From contig NYMS01000060.1 of NCBI GenBank assembly GCA_002529455.1, forward strand, positions 124,001-188,000: DNA of 64,000 bases, given 5' to 3'. Shown here in pieces: positions 8,064 to 16,619 of the stretch (within the stretch, counting starts at the first letter, position 1; each line of letters starts with the position of its first letter). Below the pieces are notes generated by a model. That model was not told the origin of the DNA. It did no database searches and saw only the letters and a program-made list of their open reading frames with translations. The position numbers were made by a program, and so were the translations under genes. Source of the DNA: Glycomyces fuscus (GTDB taxonomy: Bacteria; Actinomycetota; Actinomycetes; Streptosporangiales; Streptosporangiaceae).

Positions 8064-9074
8064 CTACTTCCCGGTGTCCTCACCGGACACCGGTGCGGAC
8101 GCGTCGTCGGGTGCGGGTGCGGGCGCCTCGCCGGGCGCGGGCGCGACCGCCTGGCCCGGTGCGGGCACGCGGGCCCCCGTGGCGGCGACCTCGCGGGTCT
8201 CCATGCCGTGCGGGACCGGGCAGCCCTGGGGGAAGGTGCCGATCCGGGACGGGTCGTAGCCCTGCGGGTAGCTGCGGATGTTGGGGCTCATCCTGGCCCA
8301 GCGCGGTTCCTCGCGCGGTTTCATCCGGCGCACCACCTTGGCGCGCAGCCTCAGCGCGCCCGCGCTCAGCCTGCGCCAGGCCGCCGAGGGCTCGGGGTAG
8401 CCGAAGGCGCGGATGAGCCGCTCGTCGAGCAGGGCCTTGGTGAAGGGGCGCACCAGCGGCCGCTGCCAGGCCGGGTAGAGGTCCACCATCAGGTCGAGGG
8501 TGGCGTCGGAGACCGCCCGGCCGCCTTCGGTGTAGGCGAAGTGCTCGCGCTCGTAGGAGTCGAGGAGTTCGAGGAACTCGGCGTAGGTCTCGGGGATGTC
8601 CTTGATCCCCATGTGCCTGCCGAGCTTGCGGTAGTAGTTGGTGTTGGCGGCGATCTCGTGGTCGCTGAGCCTACGCCAGCCGTAGCCGTAGTCGTTGATC
8701 CAGCGCACGGGCATGACCACGAAGGTGCTCAGGACGTAGCGGTAGTCGTCGTTGCTGATGTCGTAGGAGCGGTGCATCTGGTTCATCCGGCGCAGCGCGT
8801 CGCGGCCCCGTCCCGGGCCGAACCCGTGCTCCATGATGTCGTTGAGGATCAGCGCGGTGTCGTCGTAGCGGTGCTGCGTGCGCTCGGTGAACTCGCGTGT
8901 GCGCGCCAGCAGCTCGCCGATGCTGGGCACGGCGTAGGTGCGGTACAGGGCCAGGCCCAGGGCCTGCTCGATGTCCCACGGGAACTCGTGGCTGCCGAGG
9001 ATGCGCACGATCTGCTCGCAGTCCTCCTCGGCGTCCAGGGCATGGATCCGGTCGCGCCACTCGAACCGCTTCAT
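8064..9074 (-). CDS. MpaB-family (DUF2236) oxygenase, copy 2
   Basis: A 336-residue paralogue of the 6930-7979 product with the same N-terminus (MKRF-RD-IH-LD), the identical central RMNQMHRSYDISNDDYRY region, and the C-terminal motif NIRSYPQGYDPSRIGTFPQG then CPV. The tail is Ala/Pro-rich and shorter. First gene of the operon; 84 bases separate it from copy 1. The high nucleotide identity of the central parts indicates recent duplication or gene conversion, whereas the N- and C-terminal thirds have diverged, so substrates may differ. Start ATG 9074. Confidence 0.85.
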   Translation of the reverse strand: MKRFEWRDRIHALDAEEDCEQIVRILGSHEFPWDIEQALGLALYRTYAVPSIGELLARTREFTERTQHRYDDTALILNDIMEHGFGPGRGRDALRRMNQMHRSYDISNDDYRYVLSTFVVMPVRWINDYGYGWRRLSDHEIAANTNYYRKLGRHMGIKDIPETYAEFLELLDSYEREHFAYTEGGRAVSDATLDLMVDLYPAWQRPLVRPFTKALLDERLIRAFGYPEPSAAWRRLSAGALRLRAKVVRRMKPREEPRWARMSPNIRSYPQGYDPSRIGTFPQGCPVPHGMETREVAATGARVPAPGQAVAPAPGEAPAPAPDDASAPVSGEDTGK

Positions 9075-9737
9075 GGGTAACTCCAGTCACCTTCGTGCGG
9101 GCCCGTCCAGACGGGGCCATGGTCTGCGGGTGTGGCGCGCCCACGGCGCTCCACGGGGCGCACTTTACCCGGAAGCTCCTTGTGTACAGCGGTTCCGGGG
9201 TCCCGAACGCGTCCGCAACCCGGAAGGGGGTCCGAAACCCCCGTCCGCCCTCCGGCGGGCACAACGAAGGGGCGGGGGACTCCGCCCCCGCCCCCGACCA
9301 CGAGGCAGTGTCTCTTGTGGCCTCCGCTTCGCTTCGGCCCGCCCGTCGCCCGTCGCCGCCCGCCGGGAGCGCTCCGCGCCAGGGCGGGCTACCGCCCTCA
9401 ACGGACGCTGCGCGCGGCACTTTCCGTGTTCGGGCGTTCTGGACGCGGGAATCGGGTTGAAGCAGGCACAGCGGTGGCTTCGGCGGGTGGGCTCGTTCCT
9501 CGCCGACCCGCCCACGCCACCTCCAGAACCCCGCGGGCGCCCGTGTTTGCTGTGGACCTCCGCTTCGCTTCGGTCCGTGTTCGGGCGCCCTGGACGCGGG
9601 AATCGGGTTGAAGCAGGCACAGCGGTGGCTCCGGCGGGTGGGCTCGTTCCTCGCCGACCCGCCCACGCCACCTCCAGAACCCCGCGGGCGCCCGAACCAA
9701 CCCCCCCATAAGCCGAGGCCGGTTCGCGAGGCGACTC
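9075..9737. repeat. Gene-free interval with tandem copies of the intergenic repeat family
   Basis: A 663-base region without a credible gene. A unit starting CGTGTTCGGGCG occurs at 9425-9575 and again at 9576-9694 (period 151). Each unit carries GGACGCGGGAATCGGGTTGA, GCAGGCACAGCGGTGG, then GGCTCGTTCCTCGCCGAC (9490-9507 and 9641-9658) and a CCAGAACCCCGCGGGCG end. A separate module CCTCCGCTTCGCTTCGG occurs at about 9321 and 9557. The proximal part (9075-9180) must hold the promoter for the MpaB operon; I see no clear -10. Confidence 0.7.
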
Positions 9738-10319
9738 CTAGGCGGCCATCCGCTCGGCCACCCGGTTCACCAGCGTCACCAGCACCTTCTTGGCCGAATC
9801 GCGCTCACGCGCGTCGCACAGCACGACCGGGATCGCGGGGTCCAGGCTCAGCGCGTCGCGGACCTCGTCGGGCTCGTACCGGTGGGCGCCCTCGAAGCAG
9901 TTCACCGCCACCACGAACGGCACGCCGCGCCGCTCGAAGAAGTCCACCGCGGCGAAGCACGTCTCCAGGCGGCGGGTGTCGGCGATGACCACCGCGCCCA
10001 GCGCGCCCTCGGACAGCTCCTCCCACATGAACCAGAACCGCTCCTGGCCGGGGGTCCCGAACAGGTACAGCACCAGGTGCTCGTTGATGGTGATGCGGCC
10101 GAAGTCCAGCGCCACGGTCGTGGTCGTCTTGGCCTCCACGCCCGACAGGTCGTCGATCCCGTAGCTGGCCTCGGTCATCACCTCCTCGGTGCTCAGCGGC
10201 GCGATCTCGCTGACCGATCCGACCATCGTGGTCTTGCCGGCCCCGAATCCCCCCGCCACGAGGATCTTGAGCGCCGCCGGAACGGGCGCCTGCGTGTCGT
10301 CAGAGTCGCTGGATGCCAT
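9738..10319 (-). CDS. cvnD: Conservon GTP-binding protein (CvnD-like)
   Basis: A 193-residue small GTPase. It has P-loop GGFGAGKTTMV (about residues 25-35), a switch region rich in Thr (AKTTTTVALDFG) and G3 motif FGTPGQERFWFMW; the usual NKxD is replaced by AVNCFEG. This composition is typical of the CvnD proteins that close actinobacterial conservons and are thought to act with CvnA-C as a membrane-associated, G-protein-like signalling complex controlling development or metabolism. Start ATG 10319 overlaps the 3' end of the DUF742 gene by 20 bases. Confidence 0.93.
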   Translation of the reverse strand: MASSDSDDTQAPVPAALKILVAGGFGAGKTTMVGSVSEIAPLSTEEVMTEASYGIDDLSGVEAKTTTTVALDFGRITINEHLVLYLFGTPGQERFWFMWEELSEGALGAVVIADTRRLETCFAAVDFFERRGVPFVVAVNCFEGAHRYEPDEVRDALSLDPAIPVVLCDARERDSAKKVLVTLVNRVAERMAA

Positions 10320-10743
10320 CGAGAACCGCCTGGAGTACGTCCCGGCTCACCGGGCTCTTCGCTGTGTAGGGGGCGCGGGCCAACGCGAGGCCGCGGTTGA
10401 GCAGGTCGCTGAGCAGGACCTTGACGACGGCCACCGGGATGTCCAGGTGCGCGGACACCTCGGCGACCGACTGGGGCCGTCGGCACAGCTCCAGGATGCG
10501 TATCTGCTCCGGTTCCAGCGCCATCTCGTCGACCTCGGCGCGCTTGGCCGCGATCACGACGCTGATCATGTCCAGCTGCACGGTGTCCGCGTGGTCGCGG
10601 CCCTGCGCGATCACGTACGGCCGCACCAGCGGTCCGGCGTCCTGCGGTTCGGCCGCCGCACCCGCGTCGTACCCGCCGACCGCGTCCCGCTGGTGCGGGC
10701 CGTGCGGATCCTCCTCGGGCGGCAACTCGTTGTGCGCTTGCAT
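10300..10743 (-). CDS. cvnC: DUF742 protein (CvnC-like)
   Basis: A 147-residue DUF742 protein. The N-terminal 35 residues are a charged, variable leader; then VRPYVIAQGR, a winged-helix-like segment ELCRRPQSVAEVSAHLDIP followed by VAVVKVLLSDL, and the family C-terminus VLQAVLDGIQRL. The longer frame upstream is read-through; ATG 10743 is chosen because it lies just after the roadblock gene (eight-base gap). Third gene of the conservon; it presumably links the roadblock protein to the GTPase. Confidence 0.93.
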   Translation of the reverse strand: MQAHNELPPEEDPHGPHQRDAVGGYDAGAAAEPQDAGPLVRPYVIAQGRDHADTVQLDMISVVIAAKRAEVDEMALEPEQIRILELCRRPQSVAEVSAHLDIPVAVVKVLLSDLLNRGLALARAPYTAKSPVSRDVLQAVLDGIQRL

Positions 10744-10751
10744 GGCGTCCC

Positions 10752-11207
10752 CTATCGCGTGGCTTCCCCGGAACCGCCCTCGTGCCTGGGCGCGGCGTCC
10801 AGATAACGGCCCACCTGCTCGACCAGCACGTTCATCTCGTAGGCGATGAGACCGACGTCGGCGCTCTCCTCGGCCAGCACCGCCAGGCACGCCCCCCGGC
10901 CGGCGCCGGTGACGAACAGGTACGCGCTCTCCATCTCCACGACGGTCTGGAGTACCTCGCCCCCGCCGAAGTGGCGGCCCGTGCCCCGGGCCAGGCTCTG
11001 GAACGCGGAGGCCACCGCGGACAGGTGCTCGGCGTCCTCCTTGACCAGCTCGCGGGAGCGGCCGATCAGCAGCCCGTCGGCGGAGAGCACGATCGCGTGG
11101 CGGGAGCCCACCGCGCGGTCGAGCAGCTCGTCCAGCAGCCAGTCGATGTCCTTCTTGCCCGCGCCGCTTCCACTGTCACGCTGGGCGCTTTCGGGAGTAC
11201 TCGTCAC
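10752..11207 (-). CDS. cvnB: Roadblock/LC7 domain protein (CvnB-like)
   Basis: A 151-residue roadblock/LC7 protein. After an 18-residue leader, the domain runs from DIDWLLDELLDRAVGSRHAI through VLSADGLLIG to YEMNVLVEQVGRYLDAAPR. Such proteins act as adaptors or regulators of small GTPases, consistent with CvnD two genes downstream. The GTG start at 11207 lies two bases after the stop of the kinase gene, suggesting translational coupling. Confidence 0.93.
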   Translation of the reverse strand: MTSTPESAQRDSGSGAGKKDIDWLLDELLDRAVGSRHAIVLSADGLLIGRSRELVKEDAEHLSAVASAFQSLARGTGRHFGGGEVLQTVVEMESAYLFVTGAGRGACLAVLAEESADVGLIAYEMNVLVEQVGRYLDAAPRHEGGSGEATR

Positions 11208-11209
11208 GG

Positions 11210-13828
11210 TTACGTGTCCTTGTCGGTGTCGTTGGTCTGCTGCTTGCCCTCGCGCCGTCCGCGGTCCGTACCCTTCTGGAACGCGGACATGTTCCGGCGC
11301 AGGCGCGCCAGACGCTCCTGGCCGTCCTGGGTTCCGTTCGAGGAGGACGGGCCGCCCGCCGCGGGACCGCCCATGTCGGTCGCGGGGTCGGCGGCCAGCT
11401 GCGGAGCCAGGTTCTCCTGGGGGCGCCGCTTGGGCAGCGGCGGCCGTCCCCCGCCCGCCTCGACCATGGCGGGCGGTTCGGCGGCGGAGGGGGCGCCGGG
11501 GCCGGGGACCGCACTGACGGTCGGGGTCCGGGTGGGCAGCGGTGTCCTGGTGGGGAGCGGGGGCCGGTCGCCCTCCGCGCCGAGGAGGTCCGTGCCGCCC
11601 TCCGGAGCGGTGCCGCCCTCCGGTGCTCCGGCGGTCCCGGCGTCGTCCGCGGTCCCGGTGTCCTCGGAGCCGGCGTCGCCCCCGGCGTCGGCGGAGCTCC
11701 CGGGGTCCTCGGTCTCCCGCGCGGGCGCCTCCTCCTTCGGCGCGGACACCGAGGTCAGCACGGGCTTGGCGCGCTTGCCGGTCCCCAGCTCGCCGGGCGC
11801 GCGGTCGAGGATCTCGCGCACGTCCCACACGTGCTCGCCGCTCTCGTCGGCGGGGAGCGGTGAGCGGTCGCCGGAGATCAGCTCGTGCGGCAGCAGGACT
11901 ATGGCCTGCACGCCCCCGTACGGCGACGGGCGCAGGTGCACGCGGATGCCGTGGCGGTGCGCCAGGTGCGAGACCACGAACAGGCCGAGGCGCATCTTCT
12001 CGTTCAGGCGCATCACGTCGAACTCGGGCGGGCTGGCGAGCAGCGCGTTCGCCGAGGCGAACTCGCTCTCGGTCATGCCCAGGCCCCGGTCCTCGATCTC
12101 GACCGTCACGCCGTTGGGCACGTCCTCGCTGCTCAGGCGCACGTGCGTGTGCGGCGGCGAGAACATCGCGGCGTTGTCGACCAGCTCGGCGACCAGGTGG
12201 ATGACGTCGGCGACGGCCGGGCCGTTGAGGTGGACGCGGGCGATCCGCTCGCGCTTGACGCGGGTGTAGTCGCCCGACTCGGAGATGGCGCCGCGCAGCA
12301 CGTCGATCAGCGGCATGGGGCGGTGCCAGGTGCGGCCCGGCGCCTCGCCGCCCAGGATGAGCAGGTTCTCGGCGTTGCGGCGGGAACGGGTGGCCAGGTG
12401 GTCGAGCTTGAACAGCTGTGCCAGCTGCTCGGGGTCCTCCTGCTCGCGCTCCATCCGGTCCAGCAGGCGCAGCTGGCGGTGGACCAGCGTCTGGCTGCGG
12501 TGCGCGATGTTGAGGAACACGCGGTTGACGCCCTGGCGCAGCTCGGTCTGCTGCACCGCCTCGTTGACGGCCGCGCGCTGGGCGGTGTTGAACGCCCTGG
12601 CCACGTCGCCGAGCTCGTCGTCGGTGGCGGCCAGCGCGGGCAGGGCCGCCTCGGTGTCGACGCGCTCGCCCTCGTGCAGGCGGCGCATGAGGTCGGGCAG
12701 GCGGCTCTCGGCCAGGTCGTTGGAGTCGTCGCGCAGGCGCAGCAGGCGCTCGGTGAGCGTGTTGGAGGAGCGGCGGGCCAGGAGGAAGGCGGCCACGGTG
12801 ACGGCGCCGACGCCGAGGCCGCCCGCCAGGGCGAAGAACACGGCCTGGTTGGCCTGGGCGCGGGTGACGTCCGCGGCGTGCAGGGCCTCGTCGGCGCCGA
12901 TCGAGGTGAGTTCGGAGAGGACGTGGTCGTAGGACTCCTCCCACTCGGTGTACTCCACCGGCATGGACAGGTCCTGGACCTCGCTGGGCAGCAGGGTCAC
13001 CGGGTCGGTGACCGTCTCGGTGGTCGCCTGGCGGCCGATGATCTCGTCCTGCATGCGCTGGAGGTCGGCGTACTCCTGGCTCTCCAGCAGGTTCTCCAGC
13101 CGGGTCTCGTGTCCCTCGCCCCCCAGGTAGCGGCCGTTGGCCGCGAGCATGCTCTCGTAGGAGCCGACCAGCTCGGTGAACTGACGCTGGTCCTCCGGGG
13201 TCAGCTCGTCGGTGGCGAAGGCGCGGGCGAGCTGGGCGTCGGACTGCGCGAACAGGTCGACCGTGCGGAACATGTACGTCGCGGTGAAGCTGGAGCTGAC
13301 CGCGCGCCCGAGGTCGCCCTCGCGCGCCTGGCTGTCGAAGCTGTCGGCACCGTGCAGGATCAGCTCGTTGTAGTAGTCGAGGACGTCGGCGCGGGAGGCC
13401 TCGCCCGCGTCGACGGCCGCGCGGATCCCGCCGATCTCGCCGTACTGCATGTGCAGCATCTCGATGTGGTGGCCGCTCTCGCCGGGGGCGATGTCGGCGA
13501 AGCCGATGAGCTCGTCCACGACCGCGCCCAGGGAGGCGTCGGTGCTCTCGCGGGCCTGCACCAGGTCGCTCTCGATCTCGGGGACCTCGGGGTTCTCGAT
13601 GTAGGCGATCGTGTGCGACCGCTCCTGCATCACGTCCACGAGGCCGACCGCGGCGGGGGTGACCAGCTCGTCGACGGCGTTGGCGCGGAGGATCTGGATG
13701 ACCGCGTCTCCGGCGAGGGCGGCGGTGAGGACAAGCCAGAGCACCACCAGGGCGGTGGTGGGGATCATGACCATTGCGCGGATGCGGGAGGTGATGCTCC
13801 GACCGCGTCGCTTGGGTACTGCCTGCAC
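11210..13828 (-). CDS. cvnA: Conservon sensor histidine kinase (CvnA-like, nitrate/nitrite-sensor domain)
   Basis: An 872-residue sensor kinase. A membrane helix near residues 18-40 (PTTALVVLWLVLTAALAG) is followed by a long extracytoplasmic NIT-type domain, a second helix (ALAGGLGVGAVTVAAFLLA), a HAMP-like linker, an H-box-like segment HRSQTLVHRQLRLLDRME, and an ATPase domain with N-box AELVDNAAMFSPP and G1 box EDRGLGM. The last 250 residues are Pro/Glu/Ala-rich with LPTRTP repeats and probably disordered. Start GTG 13828 has AGGAGA just upstream, which decides it over longer frames. First gene of the conservon; no cytochrome P450 follows. Confidence 0.92.
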   Translation of the reverse strand: MQAVPKRRGRSITSRIRAMVMIPTTALVVLWLVLTAALAGDAVIQILRANAVDELVTPAAVGLVDVMQERSHTIAYIENPEVPEIESDLVQARESTDASLGAVVDELIGFADIAPGESGHHIEMLHMQYGEIGGIRAAVDAGEASRADVLDYYNELILHGADSFDSQAREGDLGRAVSSSFTATYMFRTVDLFAQSDAQLARAFATDELTPEDQRQFTELVGSYESMLAANGRYLGGEGHETRLENLLESQEYADLQRMQDEIIGRQATTETVTDPVTLLPSEVQDLSMPVEYTEWEESYDHVLSELTSIGADEALHAADVTRAQANQAVFFALAGGLGVGAVTVAAFLLARRSSNTLTERLLRLRDDSNDLAESRLPDLMRRLHEGERVDTEAALPALAATDDELGDVARAFNTAQRAAVNEAVQQTELRQGVNRVFLNIAHRSQTLVHRQLRLLDRMEREQEDPEQLAQLFKLDHLATRSRRNAENLLILGGEAPGRTWHRPMPLIDVLRGAISESGDYTRVKRERIARVHLNGPAVADVIHLVAELVDNAAMFSPPHTHVRLSSEDVPNGVTVEIEDRGLGMTESEFASANALLASPPEFDVMRLNEKMRLGLFVVSHLAHRHGIRVHLRPSPYGGVQAIVLLPHELISGDRSPLPADESGEHVWDVREILDRAPGELGTGKRAKPVLTSVSAPKEEAPARETEDPGSSADAGGDAGSEDTGTADDAGTAGAPEGGTAPEGGTDLLGAEGDRPPLPTRTPLPTRTPTVSAVPGPGAPSAAEPPAMVEAGGGRPPLPKRRPQENLAPQLAADPATDMGGPAAGGPSSSNGTQDGQERLARLRRNMSAFQKGTDRGRREGKQQTNDTDKDT

Positions 13829-14010
13829 GGTTCTCCTGTCGATCCGCGTCTGGGGTCGTCTGGGGGGGTGGGGGCCGCGGCCGCCGGGGGAGTCGGCGCG
13901 TCCCGGCCCGCCTGTGCGCGGTCTCGTGTCCCACGGGCGGCGTCCGTCGGGGCTTCTCGACACGGGACGTACCGCAGGGTAACCATAAACGCGGCATTTC
14001 GGCGTGGGGG

Positions 14011-14016
14011 ATCGTA
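14011..14016 (-). promoter_or_regulatory. Candidate -10 element for the conservon operon
   Basis: On the minus strand TACGAT, a near-consensus -10 box, lies 183 bases upstream of the cvnA GTG in an AT-richer segment. The -35 is weak (ATTTCA at 17 bases). It would give a leader of roughly 175 bases. Confidence 0.35.
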
Positions 14017-14105
14017 TCTCGCCGGTGAAACGCTGAAATATCCGGGTGGTGGAGGCAGTCTGCCATGAAGGGCGAGAATGTCCACCTCTTGGGTCGCTGG
14101 TAGAG

Positions 14106-14150
14106 GTGATCACTCCTGTGAAGCATTGTGACAATAGGGCAAAGGTCACA
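14106..14150. promoter_or_regulatory. Palindromes in the cvnA/RDD divergent region
   Basis: A perfect GTGATCAC palindrome (14106-14113) and an inverted repeat TGTGAC (14127-14132)/GTCACA (14145-14150) with a 12-base spacer lie in the 482-base gap between cvnA and the RDD gene. The rest of that gap shows nothing gene-like. The spacer is too long for a classical Crp box, so the binding protein is unknown. Confidence 0.35.
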
Positions 14151-14310
14151 TATGGCGGAGAGTATGGCAAGTCCTGCTCCGGGTGACCAACACCGCCCTC
14201 CCCCGAACCCGGTCTCCGCCGCGGGATGTCCGCGTTCGGCCCGCGTCACGGCGCCGCCCGTACTAGCGTTGCGTCCCGGAGAGCAGACGCCGCGTGACGG
14301 GGGGACGCCC

Positions 14311-15396
14311 ATGGGCCAGCCGTTCGGCGGGGGACAGGCCGCCGTGCAGGCCGTGGCCGCGGGAGTCCCGCTGCTGGTGGTCTGCGCGGCGGCACTCTAC
14401 CTGCGCGGGCAGTACCGCCGCTACGGACGCCCGCACGGCTGGCCGGGCCTGTGCACCGCGGCCGCCCTGGCCACCGCCGCGGGGTTGGCGGCGTACGCGG
14501 TCTGGCCGCTGCCGGCCTCCGTCGACGGCCTGTGCGCGGACCCCCTCGGCGATGACCGCTCCGGCCCGCGGCTCCTCCCCGGGACCCGGCAGGAGGTCGC
14601 GGCCCTCGCCCTGTTCCTGGCGGTCGGGCTGTTGGCCCGACACCGCTTCCGCCGCGGCCCCGCGGTCACCGTGCTGGCAGGGGCGGCCCTGGCCGCGGCC
14701 GTGGTCGCCGTCCGCGCCACCGGGCTCCTGGGCCTGTACCCGTGCGCCTACGCCGAGGCCCCGCCCGGGTTCGTGGCCTGGGGCGCGGCCGCGACCCTGC
14801 TCGGCTGGCTGCTCGCCCGGTGGGCGCTCCCGCCGAGGTACGCCCGGGGCTGGCCCGCGGCCGTCGCCGACCGCGGTGCGCCCGGTCCGGCGCGCAGGCT
14901 CACCGGCGCCCTGCTCGACCTTGGCCTGTGGTGGTTCGGCACGGCCCTCCTCACCGCCCTGCCGCACGCGCTCGGCGCCACGGGCCCCGGTGCCGGGGGA
15001 CCTGCCGCCGTCCTGCTGTGCCTGGGCGCGGTCGTGATCGCGGCCCCCGCGCTGACGCGCCGCGACCGCGCCACCCCGGGCGCGGCCTCGGTCCGGCTGG
15101 CGCTCGGCGAACGCGGGTACCCGGCCCCGGCGGCCCGCTGGCGGGTCCTGGCGCGCACCTGCCTGCTCCAGGGACCCGTCGCCGTCCTCCTCGCCCTGGG
15201 CCTGCCCTGGTTCGCGCTCGCCGTGGCCGCGCTGCACGTCAGCAGCGCCCTGGTCCGGCCCGACCGCGCGGGCGTGGCCGACCTGCTGTGCGGGGTGCGC
15301 GTGTGCACCCGCGCCACCCTGGACGGCGCCCTGCCCTCGCGCCTGGTCCGCTACTCCGCCCCGCCTGGGGAGGCCGTGCCCGCGGGCCGGGGCTGA
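14311..15396 (+). CDS. RDD-family polytopic membrane protein
   Basis: A 361-residue protein with about eight hydrophobic segments. The N-terminal half (residues 10-170) has four helices separated by short basic loops. The C-terminal half begins ARRLTGALLDLGLWW and ends with SSALVRPDRAGVADLLCGVR, the layout of RDD domains (conserved Arg, Asp, Asp in membrane helices). Function is unknown for most members; some are linked to ion transport. ATG 14311 follows GGGGGGAC. Frame-extended upstream starts lack a ribosome site. Convergent with the DUF3592 gene. Confidence 0.65.
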   Translation: MGQPFGGGQAAVQAVAAGVPLLVVCAAALYLRGQYRRYGRPHGWPGLCTAAALATAAGLAAYAVWPLPASVDGLCADPLGDDRSGPRLLPGTRQEVAALALFLAVGLLARHRFRRGPAVTVLAGAALAAAVVAVRATGLLGLYPCAYAEAPPGFVAWGAAATLLGWLLARWALPPRYARGWPAAVADRGAPGPARRLTGALLDLGLWWFGTALLTALPHALGATGPGAGGPAAVLLCLGAVVIAAPALTRRDRATPGAASVRLALGERGYPAPAARWRVLARTCLLQGPVAVLLALGLPWFALAVAALHVSSALVRPDRAGVADLLCGVRVCTRATLDGALPSRLVRYSAPPGEAVPAGRG

Positions 15397-15420
15397 CGCC
15401 CGGGACGGGGCGGGGAGCCT

Positions 15421-15434
15421 CGGCCCGCGGGCCG
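15421..15434. terminator. Palindrome between convergent genes
   Basis: A perfect 14-base palindrome (CGGCCCGCGGGCCG) 25 bases after the RDD stop, inside the gap between convergent genes. It is a possible bidirectional terminator; no T-run. Confidence 0.35.
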
Positions 15435-15491
15435 TCCGCCGGGAGCGGCGGCCGGGCGGAAGAAGCGGGGCGGGCACCGGCCGCACACGCC

Positions 15492-15887
15492 CTAGCGCCA
15501 GGCCAGGTAGCCCAGCAGCAGCCCCGTGAACACCAGGATCGCGCCCAGGCCGCCGAACAGCACCCGCACGTAGTGCGACAGCCACGGCGCGGACACGATC
15601 CGGGCCCGCTCGGGCGCGTCGGGGTCGTAGGCGACGGTCACGATCTCCCCGGAACGGGAGGCCGTCCACCCCGTGTTCTCGTGCTCGGCGTGGATCTCGT
15701 GCCCGTCCTCGGTGCGGAACTGCACGATCATCCGGGAGGCCGTGGAGGTCTCGTGGTAACCGATCACCCGTGCCTTGGCGCGCATCCCGTGACGGCGCAG
15801 CCGCAGCTCCAGACGCGTGTCGCGTGTCACCGCCCAGAGCATGACCACCCCGGCCAGAAGCGGGATCAGGGGATAGAGGGTGGTCAT
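15492..15887 (-). CDS. DUF3592 small membrane protein
   Basis: A 131-residue protein with a membrane helix at each end (residues 4-21 and 105-127) and a central soluble domain with VIGYHETSTASRMIVQFRTE and then VTVAYDPDAPERARI, the pattern of DUF3592 domains, whose role is unknown. It lies 16 bases downstream of the TetR gene and is probably the last gene of the YhgE operon. Start ATG 15887. Confidence 0.7.
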   Translation of the reverse strand: MTTLYPLIPLLAGVVMLWAVTRDTRLELRLRRHGMRAKARVIGYHETSTASRMIVQFRTEDGHEIHAEHENTGWTASRSGEIVTVAYDPDAPERARIVSAPWLSHYVRVLFGGLGAILVFTGLLLGYLAWR

Positions 15888-15903
15888 CGCGGAGGGCGTC
15901 CTC

Positions 15904-16560
15904 TCAGGAGTCTCGGATGCTCGTCCGGTCGGAGGAGGCGGCGGGGCCGACCAGGCCCCCGACCATACGGGCCAGCGCCGTGTGGACCTCCTCGACGGGA
16001 CGCTCGGGCTGGAGCGTACGCCAGTCCAGGGCCACCGTCACCACCATGCCGAACAGGGCGGACCCCGCGAGGCCCGTGTCCAGGTCCGGCAGCAGCGACC
16101 CGTCCTCGGCCAACTCGTCCAGCAGGCCGGTGATGACCCCGATCGCCTCGGTGCGGATCTGCAGGACCGTGGCGTACCAGACCCGGTTGGTCCGCCAGGC
16201 CTCCGCCATGAGCAGGCGTGCCAGGGACTCGTGCTCGCCGATGAACACCACTCCGGCGCGCAGCACGGCGGAGAGCGCCTCGCGGGGGGAGGCACCGGCC
16301 TCCGGAGGGGGCACCGCGCCCTTGAGCGTGTCGGTCAGCCGGGTCACGCCCCACTCCATCAGGGCCGCGTACAGCTCGCCCTTGCCGCCGAAGTTGTAGT
16401 AGACGGTGCCCTTGGCCACCCCGGCGCGCTCGGCGATCTCGTCGACGGTCGTGGCTCCGTACCCCTGCTCGGAGATCAGCGTGACCGCGGCCTCGAACAG
16501 GCGCCGCCGGGTGGTCTCGCGGCGGCCGCTCAAGGGCTGGTCGGGCGTACTCGCACTCAT
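15904..16560 (-). CDS. TetR/AcrR-family regulator of the YhgE operon
   Basis: A 218-residue repressor. The N-terminal helix-turn-helix runs from RRRLFEAAVTLISEQGYGAT to IAERAGVAKGTVYYNFGGKG (residues 15-65), followed by an all-helical ligand domain. It is the third gene of a minus-strand operon after the ABC ATPase and YhgE genes, so it probably represses its own operon through the palindrome at 19576-19589. Start ATG 16560 is preferred; ATG 16569 would add three residues (MDR). Confidence 0.9.
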   Translation of the reverse strand: MSASTPDQPLSGRRETTRRRLFEAAVTLISEQGYGATTVDEIAERAGVAKGTVYYNFGGKGELYAALMEWGVTRLTDTLKGAVPPPEAGASPREALSAVLRAGVVFIGEHESLARLLMAEAWRTNRVWYATVLQIRTEAIGVITGLLDELAEDGSLLPDLDTGLAGSALFGMVVTVALDWRTLQPERPVEEVHTALARMVGGLVGPAASSDRTSIRDS

Positions 16561-16619
16561 CCGGTCCATTCTCGCCCATAGTCGTACAGGAAGCGCCATG
16601 TCCGTCACCCCGGCGCACG

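Noticed and set aside
9425..9694. Tandem repeats considered as a CRISPR array
   Set aside because: Period 151 with two near-identical long units, no short repeats with unique spacers and no cas genes.
14127..14150. Crp-type box TGTGAC...GTCACA
   Set aside because: The 12-base spacer is twice that of a Crp site; kept only as an unspecific inverted repeat.
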